Part shown: positions 36,371 to 46,286 of the stretch, piece after piece
Layout of the letters: the number at the start of each line of letters is the position of its first letter
How positions within the stretch are numbered: position 1 is the stretch's first letter
From: Agrobacterium vitis
GTDB lineage: Bacteria; Pseudomonadota; Alphaproteobacteria; Rhizobiales; Rhizobiaceae
DNA length: 64,000 nt
Assembly: GCF_013337045.2 (NCBI RefSeq)
Contig: NZ_CP118259.1
Location: 434,001 to 498,000, forward strand
Reading direction: 5' to 3'
The notes under the pieces: generated by a model
What the model saw: the letters and a program-made list of their open reading frames with translations, nothing else
Database searches by the model: none
Told to the model about the DNA's origin: nothing
Translations under genes and position numbers: made by a program

Positions 36371-38311
36371 ATGAAAATTCTGGATAATATACGGATCGTA
36401 GCAAAAATTGGTCTGACATTTGCAATCTTACTTGCTGTCAGTCTTGTTGTGAATGTGGTCAGCTGGGGTTCGCTCTCCAATCAGGAGCAATCGTCGGGAT
36501 GGACGGTGCATACCTATCAAGTGCTGCAAAAGATGGACGCCATCGTTGCCGCCATGGTCAATCAGGAAACCGGTATTCGCGCCTATCTTTTGTCGGAAGC
36601 CGATGAGAAATTCCTTGATCCGCAAAAGGCAGGCTTGAAGAATTATGCCGATGCTTACGCAGCTGTTCGCAGCCTGACATCTGACAATCAGGTCCAGCAG
36701 AAGCGTCTCGCCGACCTGGATGCCATGGTTCAGGATTGGCAAGCGAAAGTCGTTGCCAAGGAACTTGCCCTGATGAAAGACCCGGCGACCCGCGATCAGG
36801 CCCGCCAGCTGGAAATTTCCGGTGCAGGCAAGACCTACATGGATGGTATACGCGCCAAGGCCAAGGACATTGCCGACGAGGAAAGCGCGCTTCTCAGCGT
36901 GCGCCAGAAAGCTGCCGACGAAGCCGCCTATGATGCGCGCCGCAATATCCTGATAGGCAGCGGGTTGCTTGTCTTGCTGATCGGTTTTTCGCTTTTGCTC
37001 CTCAACAAGGGCATGATTGCGCCACTGACCCGGATCACGGCTTCGATGCGTGCGTTGGCGACCGGCGAGACAGCAATCGACATCCCCGGCATTGGCCGCC
37101 GCGACGAAGTCGGTCATATGGCCGATGCGGTTGAAGTGTTCCGCAAAAATGCCATTGCCAATCGCCAGCTGGAAGAGCAGGCTAATGTCAGCCGCCAGGA
37201 AACGGCGCAGACCCAGGCTGCTCATCAGCAGCGTGCGGAGCAAGAAGCGGTGAATCTCCGCTTTGCGACGCAAACCCTCGGTGAAGGCCTGAAGCGGCTG
37301 GCGCAGGGCGATATTTCCTTCCAGCTCAACGATCCCTTCGCTGCTGAATATGAATCGCTGCGTCAGGATTTCAATGCATCGTTGCAACAACTCGGAACGA
37401 CAATTGGCTCCGTTCTCCAGACCGTCGAAGGCATGGAAAACGGCACCCGTGAAATTGCCGATGGCACCAACGATCTGTCCAAGCGGACCGAGCAGCAGGC
37501 CGCTGCCCTGGAAGAAACAGCGGCGGCGCTTGACCAGATCACCGTCAATGTGACCAATTCCTCGCAGCGCACTGAAGAGGCCCGTTCCGTTGCAATTACC
37601 GCCACCCAGAACGCCGTGCGGTCGTCGGAAGTCGTCAATCAGGCCGAAAACGCCATGAAGCGGATTGAGGAAAGCTCGCAGCAGATTTCCAACATCATCG
37701 GCGTGATCGATGAAATCGCCTTCCAGACCAACCTTCTTGCACTGAATGCCGGTGTCGAGGCAGCGCGTGCTGGTGAAGCCGGTAAGGGCTTCGCGGTGGT
37801 TGCCCAGGAAGTGCGTGAGCTGGCGCAACGGTCTGCCCAGGCTGCCAAGGAAATCAAGGGTCTGATCCAGAACTCCTCTTCGGAAGTCGATAGCGGCGTC
37901 AAGCTGGTGCGTGAAACCGGTGTTGCCCTGAAGTCGATCGGCGATCACGTGGTCCAGATCAACCAGTTGATGGAAGCAATCGCTACATCGGCAAGGGAAC
38001 AGTCCACCGGTCTTGCGGAAGTCAATTCGGCGGTCAACCAGATGGACCAGACGACGCAGCAAAATGCGGCCATGGTCGAGCAATCGACCGCCGCCGCTGC
38101 CGCTCTTGCCACCGAAGCCAACCGTCTGAAGACGCTTGTAAGCCAGTTCCAGCTTGCGGGTCGGAGGTCATTTGCCGGACATCCGGCAGTTGCCAGCCCA
38201 TCGCAGCGTCCGGTTGCTTCTCCCGCCCGTGCTCTTGCCTCCAAGATCGGCAAGGCCTTCGGCGGAGGTGCATCGTCCGCCGCCGTGAAACAGGAATGGT
38301 CGGAATTCTGA
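36371..38311 (+). CDS. Methyl-accepting chemotaxis protein with CheR-docking tail (second of pair)
   Basis: A 646-residue chemoreceptor. TM1 is near residues 12-32 and TM2 near 193-212 (NILIGSGLLVLLIGFSLLLL). The periplasmic domain is CHASE3-like (MVNQETGIRAYLLSEADEKF). HAMP, then a signalling domain with tip [20 protein letters not shown], and a C-terminal KQEWSEF with the xWxxF tether. It closely parallels the receptor at 33281 in architecture and tail. The ligand domains differ, so the ligands probably differ too. The start ATG is at 36371. Confidence 0.93.
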   Translation: MKILDNIRIVAKIGLTFAILLAVSLVVNVVSWGSLSNQEQSSGWTVHTYQVLQKMDAIVAAMVNQETGIRAYLLSEADEKFLDPQKAGLKNYADAYAAVRSLTSDNQVQQKRLADLDAMVQDWQAKVVAKELALMKDPATRDQARQLEISGAGKTYMDGIRAKAKDIADEESALLSVRQKAADEAAYDARRNILIGSGLLVLLIGFSLLLLNKGMIAPLTRITASMRALATGETAIDIPGIGRRDEVGHMADAVEVFRKNAIANRQLEEQANVSRQETAQTQAAHQQRAEQEAVNLRFATQTLGEGLKRLAQGDISFQLNDPFAAEYESLRQDFNASLQQLGTTIGSVLQTVEGMENGTREIADGTNDLSKRTEQQAAALEETAAALDQITVNVTNSSQRTEEARSVAITATQNAVRSSEVVNQAENAMKRIEESSQQISNIIGVIDEIAFQTNLLALNAGVEAARAGEAGKGFAVVAQEVRELAQRSAQAAKEIKGLIQNSSSEVDSGVKLVRETGVALKSIGDHVVQINQLMEAIATSAREQSTGLAEVNSAVNQMDQTTQQNAAMVEQSTAAAAALATEANRLKTLVSQFQLAGRRSFAGHPAVASPSQRPVASPARALASKIGKAFGGGASSAAVKQEWSEF

Positions 38312-38348
38312 TCGAACTGTCCACCATGCTTGGTGGGTGTAAGTCAAC

Positions 38349-38382
38349 AAAACGCCGCTGGCTTAATCGTCAGCGGCGTTTT
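38349..38382. terminator. Bidirectional terminator between chemoreceptor and dxs
   Basis: AAAACGCCGCTG (38349-38360) and CAGCGGCGTTTT (38371-38382), a perfect 12-bp stem with a 10-nt loop. It has A and T tracts suited to both directions; the flanking genes converge. Confidence 0.88.
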
Positions 38383-38435
38383 GGTATTTAACACTATCCG
38401 GAGTATCGTCCGCTGAAGGGCCGCCGATGCTATCT

Positions 38436-40355
38436 TTAAGCCAGGCTATCCTGGGCCAAGGCATCAAGTGACAGCGCCGTGAACACCGTCGAAACGATAC
38501 CCTTGGCGTCGAGGCCTGCCTTTTCATACATGACGTCAGGCTTGGCCTGATCCATCCACAGATCCGGCAGAACCAGACTGCGAACTTTGAGGCCGTGGTC
38601 GAGCAGGCCTTCATTGGCCAGCATATGCAGGACCTGAGATCCGAAACCGCCGACAGCACCTTCCTCGACCGTGATCAGCACGGCATGATGGCGGGCAAGC
38701 TGGCGGATCAGGTCGAGATCGAGCGGCTTGGCAAAACGGGCATCGGCCACAGTCGTCGGCAGGCCAGCGGCATCGAGATCTTCGGCTGCGACAAGACATT
38801 CGGCCAGCCTTGTCCCGAAGGACAGCAGCGCCACTTTCGAGCCTTCCTTGATGATCCGGCCCTTGCCAATTTGCAAAATCTCGCCACGCTCCGGCATCTG
38901 GACGCCAACGCCTTCGCCGCGTGGATAGCGGAAGGAAATCGGACCCTCATCATAGGCGGCGGCGGTGCGCACCATATGCTTCAGCTCTGCTTCATCCGCT
39001 GCCGCCATCACCACGAAACCAGGCAGGCTGGCCAGAAAACCGGTATCGAACGATCCGGCATGGGTCGGACCATCGGCGCCGACGAAACCGGCGCGGTCGA
39101 TGGGAAAGCGCACTGGCAAGCCCTGAATTGCAACGTCATGGACGACCTGATCGTAGCCGCGTTGCAGGAAGGTAGAATAGAGCGCGCAGAATGGCTTATA
39201 GCCCTCGGCGGCAAGGCCTGCGGCAAAGGTCACGGCATGCTGTTCGGCAATGCCGACATCGAAGGTCCGTTCCGGGAACAGGGTTTTCAGCTTGTCGAGC
39301 CCGGTGCCGGATGGCATGGCGGCGGTAATGCCGACGATCTTATCGTCATGGCGGGCTTCTTCCACCAGCGCATCGGCAAACACGGCGGTATAGCTCGGCG
39401 CATTCGGCTTGGCCTTGGCCTGGGTGCCGGTGATGACATCGAACGTGTTGACGCCGTGATATTTGTCGGCAGCGGCCTCGGCGGGCGCATAGCCTTTGCC
39501 CTTCTGCGTCACCACATGGATCAGCACCGGCCCCTTGGCATTGTCGCGCACATTGCGCAGCACCGGCAGAAGGTGATCGAAGGAATGGCCGTCGATCGGG
39601 CCGATATGGTAAAAGCCCATTTCCTCAAACATCGTGCCGCCGGTCACATAGCCGCGTGCATGTTCGACGGCGCGGGTAATGGCCCGGTCGATATTCTTGC
39701 CGAGATAGGCGGTGAGTTTCTTGCCGATCTCGCGCATGCCCATATAGGTGCGCCCGGAGGCAAGCCGCGCCAGATAGGCGCTCATCGCGCCGGTTGGTGG
39801 GGCAATCGACATGTCATTGTCGTTGAGAATGACGATCAGCCGTGCATCCAGCGCGCCAGCATTGTTCAGCGCCTCAAAGGCCATGCCCGCCGACATGGCG
39901 CCGTCGCCGATCACAGCGATGACCTTGCGGTCGGTCTGGCCAAGCTCGGCTGCCACGGCCATGCCAAGGCCTGCGGAAATAGACGTGGAGGAATGGGCTG
40001 CGCCAAATGGATCGTATTCGCTCTCTGCTCGCTTGGTGAAGCCCGAAAGCCCATGTTCCTGGCGCAGCGTGCGGATGCGCTCACGCCGCCCGGTCAGGAT
40101 CTTGTGCGGATAGCATTGGTGTCCGACATCGAAGATCAGCCGGTCTTCCGGGGTGTTGAAAACTTTGTGGATGGCGAGCGTCAGTTCCACCACGCCAAGC
40201 CCGGCGCCCAGATGCCCACCGGTCACCGACACGGCATCGATCATCTCGTCGCGCAGTTCACGCGCCACTTGCGTCATGTCCTTGTCTTCGATCTTGCGAA
40301 GGTCGGACGGAAACACGACCTGATCCAGCAACGGCGTGTTTGGCTTCGATGTCAC
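38436..40355 (-). CDS. dxs: 1-deoxy-D-xylulose-5-phosphate synthase
   Basis: A 639-residue TPP enzyme that condenses pyruvate and glyceraldehyde-3-phosphate to start the MEP isoprenoid pathway. [18 protein letters not shown] is the TPP-binding motif; [17 protein letters not shown] and [17 protein letters not shown] are highly conserved. I chose the GTG at 40355 (reading [13 protein letters not shown]) because GGAG precedes it and it gives the normal rhizobial length; a longer frame to 40424 would add unconserved residues. Downstream of xseB. Confidence 0.95.
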   Translation of the reverse strand: MTSKPNTPLLDQVVFPSDLRKIEDKDMTQVARELRDEMIDAVSVTGGHLGAGLGVVELTLAIHKVFNTPEDRLIFDVGHQCYPHKILTGRRERIRTLRQEHGLSGFTKRAESEYDPFGAAHSSTSISAGLGMAVAAELGQTDRKVIAVIGDGAMSAGMAFEALNNAGALDARLIVILNDNDMSIAPPTGAMSAYLARLASGRTYMGMREIGKKLTAYLGKNIDRAITRAVEHARGYVTGGTMFEEMGFYHIGPIDGHSFDHLLPVLRNVRDNAKGPVLIHVVTQKGKGYAPAEAAADKYHGVNTFDVITGTQAKAKPNAPSYTAVFADALVEEARHDDKIVGITAAMPSGTGLDKLKTLFPERTFDVGIAEQHAVTFAAGLAAEGYKPFCALYSTFLQRGYDQVVHDVAIQGLPVRFPIDRAGFVGADGPTHAGSFDTGFLASLPGFVVMAAADEAELKHMVRTAAAYDEGPISFRYPRGEGVGVQMPERGEILQIGKGRIIKEGSKVALLSFGTRLAECLVAAEDLDAAGLPTTVADARFAKPLDLDLIRQLARHHAVLITVEEGAVGGFGSQVLHMLANEGLLDHGLKVRSLVLPDLWMDQAKPDVMYEKAGLDAKGIVSTVFTALSLDALAQDSLA

Positions 40356-40648
40356 AGGCTCCAGCCTCTTTCTCTCTTCATTCAGACTATCGGCTGCACA
40401 AGTTTCCTCCCGAATGCACTGCACGGCCTGAATGGTCCATGAATGGGGGAAATCATACAGTATTCAATGTCATTTTCCCGCAAATCCTGTTGGTTTCCCA
40501 GGCGCTGAGCGCCGCTGTCAAACAGGAGGTCCAGGTTCATGATTGGGCAGATCCAGCAAAACTGCCCTATTGATGCATATAGGACTTAAATGTCCTTCGG
40601 CAAAGGGAGAAACGCATCTTCCTTGCGGCGGGCCTGCCAGGATCAGGC
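40356..40648. other. Gap between xseB and dxs
   Basis: About 290 bp with no gene. It has a short GGCGC-TGA-GCGCC hairpin near 40502. It may carry the dxs promoter. Confidence 0.4.
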
Positions 40649-40900
40649 CTATTCCTTGTCCAGCGGCTCGGCACCAACAGGCTTGCCGGCCCGGTCCAGC
40701 CGGATTTTCTCGATGCGGTTTTCAGCTGCCGAGAGCAATGCCTCGCAATGTTTCTTCAGCAACTCGCCGCGCTCGTAAATCGAGATGGATTCGTCGAGCG
40801 CCACATCGCCGCGCTCCAGCCGCGCCACGATGCTTTCCAGCTCGGCCACGGCCTTTTCAAAGGAATAAGCGGCAATATCGGTGGCGGCGGTGTCGGTCAT
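40649..40900 (-). CDS. xseB: Exodeoxyribonuclease VII small subunit
   Basis: An 83-residue protein with [21 protein letters not shown] and [20 protein letters not shown], the XseB family core. It forms the small helical subunit of exonuclease VII with XseA, which is not in this window. The ATG at 40900 follows AAGGG; the upstream in-frame TTG is less likely. It starts 2 bp after the deacetylase-family stop. Confidence 0.93.
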   Translation of the reverse strand: MTDTAATDIAAYSFEKAVAELESIVARLERGDVALDESISIYERGELLKKHCEALLSAAENRIEKIRLDRAGKPVGAEPLDKE

Positions 40901-40902
40901 AC

Positions 40903-41838
40903 TCAACCCTTCATCAATCTCGAAATATGCATGCCAGCCGATTCGGCCAAGCCTTCCAGATCATAGCCGCCTTCCAGCAGGCTGACGACCCGGTTTTTGG
41001 CAAAGCGGTCGGCCACTTCCATCAGCCGACCAGTTGCCCAGTCGAAGTCCTCGCCAACCAGATTGATCTGCGCCAGCGGATCGCGGTGATGGGCATCAAA
41101 CCCGGCGGAAATCAGGATGAGATCCGGGGAAAAATCATTGATAGCGGTCAGCACCCGCGATTTGAACGCCTCGCGGAAATGGTCCGAGCCGCTATTGGCC
41201 GACAGTGGCGCGTTGACGATGGTATTGTGCGGCCCAACCTCATCCTTCTTGCCTGTCCAGGGATAAAGCGGCATCTGGTGGGTGGAACAGAACAGCACGG
41301 ATGGATCGTCCCAGAAAATATCCTGGGTGCCATTGCCGTGATGCACATCCCAATCGACGATGGCGACCCGCTCGACACCATAGACCTGCTGGGCATGGCG
41401 GGCAGCAATCGCCACCGTGTTGAACAGGCAAAAGCCCATCGCCTTGGTTTTTTCCGCATGATGGCCGGGCGGACGGCCTGCCACGAACACATTGTCGGCA
41501 GCACCGGTCATCACATCGTCCACGGCGGCCATTGCCCCGCCGATGGCGGTCAAGGCGCATTGCAGGCTTTTCTGCGAGGCATAGGTATCGGCTTCCAGCT
41601 GGTTGATGCGGTCCTCTTCCTCCGGCACCTGCCGCATGACGGCGATGAAATGCTCTTCGGGATGGGCCAGCATGACAGCATCCTCATTGGCCTGCTGGGC
41701 CTGATGGCGCTCCAGGGCGGAAAAATTCGGATGCTCCAGGGCGATATTCAGCGAGCGCAACCGGTCGGCCCGCTCAGGATGGCCCTCCGGCGTGTTGTGT
41801 TCCAGAAAGATCGGGTTTTCATAGAGCCGGGTTGTCAT
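40903..41838 (-). CDS. Histone deacetylase-family amidohydrolase
   Basis: A 311-residue zinc-dependent deacetylase. [11 protein letters not shown] and [13 protein letters not shown] carry the zinc-binding and catalytic His/Asp residues, and [14 protein letters not shown] the further Asp. Bacterial members (AcuC, HdaH or acetylpolyamine amidohydrolase types) remove acetyl groups from proteins or small amines; the substrate is not certain. The ATG at 41838 follows GGAGG. It heads the xseB-dxs cluster. Confidence 0.9.
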   Translation of the reverse strand: MTTRLYENPIFLEHNTPEGHPERADRLRSLNIALEHPNFSALERHQAQQANEDAVMLAHPEEHFIAVMRQVPEEEDRINQLEADTYASQKSLQCALTAIGGAMAAVDDVMTGAADNVFVAGRPPGHHAEKTKAMGFCLFNTVAIAARHAQQVYGVERVAIVDWDVHHGNGTQDIFWDDPSVLFCSTHQMPLYPWTGKKDEVGPHNTIVNAPLSANSGSDHFREAFKSRVLTAINDFSPDLILISAGFDAHHRDPLAQINLVGEDFDWATGRLMEVADRFAKNRVVSLLEGGYDLEGLAESAGMHISRLMKG

Positions 41839-41921
41839 CACGCATCCTCCTGCCGCACCAAACTTGCGCGACCAATCTCTTTTCCATTACATGAGCGATC
41901 ACGGCATGGAGGGCAAGGGCA

Positions 41922-42323
41922 ATGGCGAAAAGAGAACGGCTGGACGTGGCCGAAACGGTGATCGGCCTGCGCGATGTCGGCATGGGTGGACGGCTGAACA
42001 ACAGCGCGCTGCTGGCGCTGTGTGAAGAAGCGCTCCACCGCTTCTGGCAGGCACGGCCCGCAGAAGATCAGGAGCCGGAGTTTCGCGCCACCAAATTCGA
42101 GGCGCGGCTCTTTGAGATGCTGGGACCGGGCGATGCGCTGCGCTTCACCGTGCAGGTGGACAAGATCGGCGGCAAATCCGTCGGCTTCGCCATTGCGGTT
42201 GAAAGCGGCAAAACCCGCGCCGCCGATGTCGAGATCACCTGGACGGCTGTGAACAAAGACAGTGCCGAACCGGTGGCGCTATCGGAAGCGCTGAGGGATT
42301 GGCTGTATCAGTGGTTGCCGTGA
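41922..42323 (+). CDS. Hot-dog-fold thioesterase-like protein
   Basis: A 133-residue protein of the acyl-CoA thioesterase/4HBT type by pattern (VIGLRDVGMGGRLNNSALLALCEEALHRFW, then PGDALRFTVQVDKIGGKSVGFA). The conserved Asp of the first motif and a helix-plus-beta pattern fit the fold. The substrate is unknown. The start follows GGAGGGCAAGGG. Its last 16 bases overlap the convergent kinase-like gene. Confidence 0.65.
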   Translation: MAKRERLDVAETVIGLRDVGMGGRLNNSALLALCEEALHRFWQARPAEDQEPEFRATKFEARLFEMLGPGDALRFTVQVDKIGGKSVGFAIAVESGKTRAADVEITWTAVNKDSAEPVALSEALRDWLYQWLP

Positions 42324-43204
42324 AAATCTGATCCAAGGATGCGGTCAAGCATGGCTTGGGTTTCCGTTGCGCCCGTCTCAGGCGTTTCTATTTGTTTTTG
42401 CAAGGTAATCAGTGTTTTCCATAAGGCCCAGCCACGCGCTCGGTCCCATGTCGCCTCATCATGGCCAAGGGTTGTGCGAAAGACCTTGGCAGCCACGGAA
42501 TCCATCATGGTCCAGGCAATAGCGAGATCGCAGGCCGGATCACCGGTGCCGCAGGAGCCGAAATCGATCACGGCAGAGAGCCGGTCGTTTTTGACCAGCA
42601 GGTTGCCGGGAGCGATATCGCCGTGCAGCCAGACCGGCGGTCTCTGCCAATGACTGGCAAGGGCCTGATCCCATAGCGCGGTCGCGCGGGACGTATCGAT
42701 GTCGGTGCCGAGCTTGGTTATGGTCGTGCGGGTTTCTTCATCATAGGTTGCGAGCAAGCCGCCGCGATAAAAATTATGAGGTCCGGCCAGCGGGCCGTTG
42801 GCTCCGTCAAGACCATGAAGTGTTCTTAGAAATTCACCGAGATCGACCGCAAATTGCTCGCTGTTTGCGATCCATGTCGGCAAGGGCGTTTCGCCGTCAA
42901 TCCATCGATAGATGCCCCAGGAGAAAGGGTAGGAATGATCCGCGCGGCCCATTGCGACTGGTTCAGTAATGGGAAGCGGCAGATGTGGCGCCAGCATTGG
43001 CAAGAAGCGCTGCTCCTTTTCCACCTGCTGTTCATAGCGCTGTGCGCTCGGCATACGGATGATCATCTCGGAGCCAAGGCGGAAACTGCGATTGTTCCAA
43101 CCGCCTGGTATGATCGGCTGGATGGCCAGCAATGAAAATTGCGGGAATTGGTCAGCGATCAAACGCTGCACCAATTCCACTGAAATTGTCAGCCTGTCAT
43201 CCAT
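42308..43204 (-). CDS. Aminoglycoside-phosphotransferase (APH) family kinase-like protein
   Basis: A 298-residue protein. WLHGDIAPGNLLV has the catalytic His-Gly-Asp and Asn, and AVIDFGSCGTGDPACDLA the metal-binding Asp. Members phosphorylate antibiotics or small metabolites; the native substrate is unknown, and this is not evidence of resistance. Its ribosome site is weak. It lies just downstream of bioY on the same strand. Confidence 0.85.
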   Translation of the reverse strand: MDDRLTISVELVQRLIADQFPQFSLLAIQPIIPGGWNNRSFRLGSEMIIRMPSAQRYEQQVEKEQRFLPMLAPHLPLPITEPVAMGRADHSYPFSWGIYRWIDGETPLPTWIANSEQFAVDLGEFLRTLHGLDGANGPLAGPHNFYRGGLLATYDEETRTTITKLGTDIDTSRATALWDQALASHWQRPPVWLHGDIAPGNLLVKNDRLSAVIDFGSCGTGDPACDLAIAWTMMDSVAAKVFRTTLGHDEATWDRARGWALWKTLITLQKQIETPETGATETQAMLDRILGSDFHGNH

Positions 43205-43260
43205 AACCGGAACCGCCGTTTTGCTTTGCGGATGCTATACGCGGGAAAGATGACAGAAAT

Positions 43261-43824
43261 TTACGCCCGCTTTGGCAGCAGCGGATAGCCGACCATGACG
43301 GCGCGGGCGGCAAGGGCGGCGATGGCGGCCTTGATCAGGTCGCCGGGCAGGAAGGCCAGCGAGCCGATCAGTACCTTGTCGATCGGGGTGCCGGCCACAA
43401 AGCTCCACCAGGGCATGCCGCAGGCATAGACGACGCCGATACCGCCGAGAATGCTGGCGGCAAAGAAGCCGATTGTCTGGCCGCTGGCGGTGGACGAGGC
43501 GCGGGCAAAACGTTCAGCCGCAAGGCCGGTGACGAAAGCACCGAGAACCCAGCCGAAAATATAGCCGCCGGTGGCACCAAACAGCGCGTTCAGGCCGCCG
43601 TGACCGCCCGACAGAACCGGCAGGCCCATGGCCACCAGCAGGACGACCAGCGCATAGGCCAAGGCCCCGCGCTTGGCACCGAGGATGCAGCCGGCCAGCA
43701 TTACGCCCATCGACTGGGCGGTGATCGGCACCGGAATGAAGCCGAGCGGCACGGGCGGAATAAGCCCGAGGACAACGACGATGGCGGCAAACAGTGCAAT
43801 CAGAACCAGGTCTCGCGTGGTCAT
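43261..43824 (-). CDS. bioY: Biotin ECF transporter S component
   Basis: A 187-residue membrane protein with about six helices and the conserved FIPVPITAQSMGVMLAG and ALFGATGGYIFGWVLGA motifs of BioY. It binds biotin with high affinity at the inner membrane. The ATG at 43824 (MTTRDLVLIAL) follows GAGGAG and is 13 bp past the bioN stop. Third gene of bioMNY. Confidence 0.95.
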   Translation of the reverse strand: MTTRDLVLIALFAAIVVVLGLIPPVPLGFIPVPITAQSMGVMLAGCILGAKRGALAYALVVLLVAMGLPVLSGGHGGLNALFGATGGYIFGWVLGAFVTGLAAERFARASSTASGQTIGFFAASILGGIGVVYACGMPWWSFVAGTPIDKVLIGSLAFLPGDLIKAAIAALAARAVMVGYPLLPKRA

Positions 43825-43837
43825 GGTGATCTCCTCA

Positions 43838-44458
43838 TCAGTCTGTTCTCTTTTCGTGACGGCGAATGCCGCGGGCGTCAATGGCCTCGGCGATGGAATC
43901 GGCCTCTTTCAAGGCCAGAATAAACAGCGGTCCCAGCATCCGGTGCAGCCGCACGGGAATGCCACGTGCCTGATGCGCGGCCTTCAGCGCCTCATAACGG
44001 TCTGCGATGTCAGGCACGAAGCGCAGCGTCAGCCCCAGTGCCAGGCTGATATCGGCGGCCCGGACCAGACCCAGCCGATCAAGCGGGGCCAGCAACCGGT
44101 CAAGCGTCTCCATGAAGGCGCCAAGCGAGGTCGTCGCGGTGATGGCGCAGGCGAGAAACAGGATGGCGAGTAGCCGCAGTGTTAGCGTTGCCGAGGTGAT
44201 GAGATCCAGCGCATAGATGTTGAAGAGGCCAAGCACGGCAATGCTGATCAGCATCGGGCGGATGCGCCGCAAGGCCGCCCGTGCGCCAAGCCCCAGGCTG
44301 AAATAGAGCGCGCCGGTGGCGCTGGCTGCCGTGGCCTGGAGCGGCATGGACAGGCTGAACGCCAGGCCAAGGCCAAACACCATCAGGATGGCCAGCTTCG
44401 TCCCAACCGGCATCCGATGCAGCCAGCTATTGCCCTCGACATGAAGGCTGTTCAACAT
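43838..44458 (-). CDS. bioN: Biotin ECF transporter T component
   Basis: A 206-residue membrane protein of the EcfT/CbiQ family, with LRFVPDIADRYEALKAAHQARGI, whose Ala-Arg-Gly motif contacts the ATPase. It couples BioM to BioY. Its start overlaps the end of bioM by 7 bp. Confidence 0.93.
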   Translation of the reverse strand: MLNSLHVEGNSWLHRMPVGTKLAILMVFGLGLAFSLSMPLQATAASATGALYFSLGLGARAALRRIRPMLISIAVLGLFNIYALDLITSATLTLRLLAILFLACAITATTSLGAFMETLDRLLAPLDRLGLVRAADISLALGLTLRFVPDIADRYEALKAAHQARGIPVRLHRMLGPLFILALKEADSIAEAIDARGIRRHEKRTD

Positions 44459-45132
44459 GCGGCGATCTCGCGGTAACGGGCAATGGCATCGCTGGCCGGA
44501 CCATCGAAGGCAAGCTTGGCGCGGTGAAACACCAGCACCCGCGAAAACCCGGCAACCAGATCGAGATCGTGGCTGATCACCAGCGCCTGTTCCTCCAGCG
44601 CCTCGATGGTGCCAGCCACCAGCGCCCGGTTTTTCAAATCGAGCTGGTTGGTCGGTTCGTCGAAAATCACCAGGTCGGGCCGGTTGACCAGAACAGCGGC
44701 CAGCGCCGCCAATTGCAGCTCGCCGCCGGATAGTTCATGCGGGCGGCGGCGCAGCAGATGGGTTATGCCGAGCCTTGCAGCAACGTTGTCCACGGCATCG
44801 TCCAGCGCCTTGCCTTTCAGGCCACGGGATTTCGGCCCCATGGCAATATCCTCACCGATCAGCGGCAGGATGATCTGGTTGGCTGGGTTCTGGAAGATAA
44901 AGCCGGTCCGCGCCTGCACGGCCTTCGCATTTTTCACCGTATCCAGCCCATCCAACGTTACATGTCCGCTGCTCGGCTTGACGAGGCCATTGATCAGACG
45001 GGCAAAGGTGGACTTGCCCGAGCCGTTCAGGCCAATCACCCCGATCCGCTGTTCGTCGAAGGTGATGGTCAGCGGCTCCAGCGCCACATGGCCATCAAAA
45101 CTGGCGCCAGCTTGGTCGAAATGGATCTGCAC
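44452..45132 (-). CDS. bioM: Biotin ECF transporter ATPase
   Basis: A 226-residue ABC ATPase: Walker A GLNGSGKST, signature LSGGELQLAALAAVL, Walker B DLVIFDEPTNQLD. It is the first gene of bioMNY, known as an operon in Rhizobium. The start ATG at 45132 is in the divergent gap with the agmatinase-family gene. Confidence 0.94.
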   Translation of the reverse strand: MQIHFDQAGASFDGHVALEPLTITFDEQRIGVIGLNGSGKSTFARLINGLVKPSSGHVTLDGLDTVKNAKAVQARTGFIFQNPANQIILPLIGEDIAMGPKSRGLKGKALDDAVDNVAARLGITHLLRRRPHELSGGELQLAALAAVLVNRPDLVIFDEPTNQLDLKNRALVAGTIEALEEQALVISHDLDLVAGFSRVLVFHRAKLAFDGPASDAIARYREIAAC

Positions 45133-45268
45133 GATGTCGATACCCTATCATTGCTGCCCTGTTCTATAGCCCGGGCGCCGGGAAAGGCAAATCCGGGTTT
45201 TCCCCATTTACAGCCGTCTTGAGATTTGCTCGGATGGGCTATCCGACCTGCACCCAAGGACCCCGCAC

Positions 45269-46225
45269 GTGACCTCATCCTTTCACCAGCCTGTCGATGC
45301 CGCTGAAGTGCCGCGTTTTGCCGGACATGCCACTTTCATGCGGCTGCCTGCTGTCACCTCGGCTGAAGGACTTGATATCGCGCTGATCGGTATTCCCTGG
45401 GATGGCGGCACCACAAACCGGGCTGGCGCCCGCCATGGTCCGCGTGAAGTGCGCAACCAGTCCAGCCTGATGCGCCGGGTGCATCACGTCTCGAAAATCG
45501 AGCCGTTCAGCCTTGCCAATATTGCCGATGCGGGGGATGTGACCGTCAACCCCATCGACCTGATGCTGGCGCTGCAACAGATAGAAGACGGCGTGGCGGC
45601 AGTTGTGGCTGCCGGTGCTTTGCCGCTCTGCGCCGGGGGCGACCATCTGACCACGCTGCCGGTGCTGCGGGCAGTGGCCAAATCGCGGCCGGTCGGGCTC
45701 ATTCATTTCGATGCCCATTCCGACACCAATGACAGCTATTTCGGCGGCCAGCGCTTTACCCACGGCACGCCCTTTCGCCGCGCCATCGAAGAGGGGCTTC
45801 TCGATCCGAAACGCATGGTGCAGATCGGCATTCGCAGTTCCAATTACGAAGTCGATGAGCATCAATGGGCCAAGGACCAGGGCATCCGCATCATCTATAT
45901 GGAGGAATTCGTCGCCCGCAGCGTCGCAGACGTGATGGCAGAAGCCCGCGCCATTGCCGGTGATGGACCGACCTATGTCAGCTTCGATATCGACTGCATC
46001 GACCCCTCGATGGCGCCTGGAACCGGCACACCGGAAATCGGCGGCTTTCTGACCCGCGAAGTGCAGGCCATGGTGCGGCTGCTGGAGGGCGTCAATATCG
46101 TCGGTGCCGATGTGGTGGAAGTCGCGCCACCCTTCGATGTCGGCGGTATGACGGCGCTGGCCGGTGCCACGATGATGTTCGAATTGCTCTGTATCATGGC
46201 GAAAGCGGTGGCGGATCGGCGGTGA
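45269..46225 (+). CDS. speB: Agmatinase/arginase (ureohydrolase) family
   Basis: A 318-residue Mn-dependent ureohydrolase. GGDHLTTLPVL, IHFDAHSDTND and SFDIDCIDPSMAPGTGTPE provide the conserved metal ligands. Agmatinase (agmatine to putrescine and urea) is the likeliest role, but guanidinobutyrase or a related enzyme is possible. It starts with GTG, with AAGGA 8 bases upstream. Divergent from bioM. Confidence 0.85.
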   Translation: MTSSFHQPVDAAEVPRFAGHATFMRLPAVTSAEGLDIALIGIPWDGGTTNRAGARHGPREVRNQSSLMRRVHHVSKIEPFSLANIADAGDVTVNPIDLMLALQQIEDGVAAVVAAGALPLCAGGDHLTTLPVLRAVAKSRPVGLIHFDAHSDTNDSYFGGQRFTHGTPFRRAIEEGLLDPKRMVQIGIRSSNYEVDEHQWAKDQGIRIIYMEEFVARSVADVMAEARAIAGDGPTYVSFDIDCIDPSMAPGTGTPEIGGFLTREVQAMVRLLEGVNIVGADVVEVAPPFDVGGMTALAGATMMFELLCIMAKAVADRR

Positions 46226-46286
46226 AAGCCTGTATTCCAACGAAAATTTCCTTGAACAAAAAGAGAACGTATCTTATCGTCAGCTC

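Noticed and set aside
42308..43204. Reading the APH-family gene as an antibiotic resistance determinant
   Set aside because: The family is broad and mostly metabolic; no mobile context or specific resistance signature is seen.
45133..45268. Possible BioR operator before bioM
   Set aside because: Only a partial CTATAGAA-like half-site is visible; it does not match the TTATnTATAA-type palindrome well enough.
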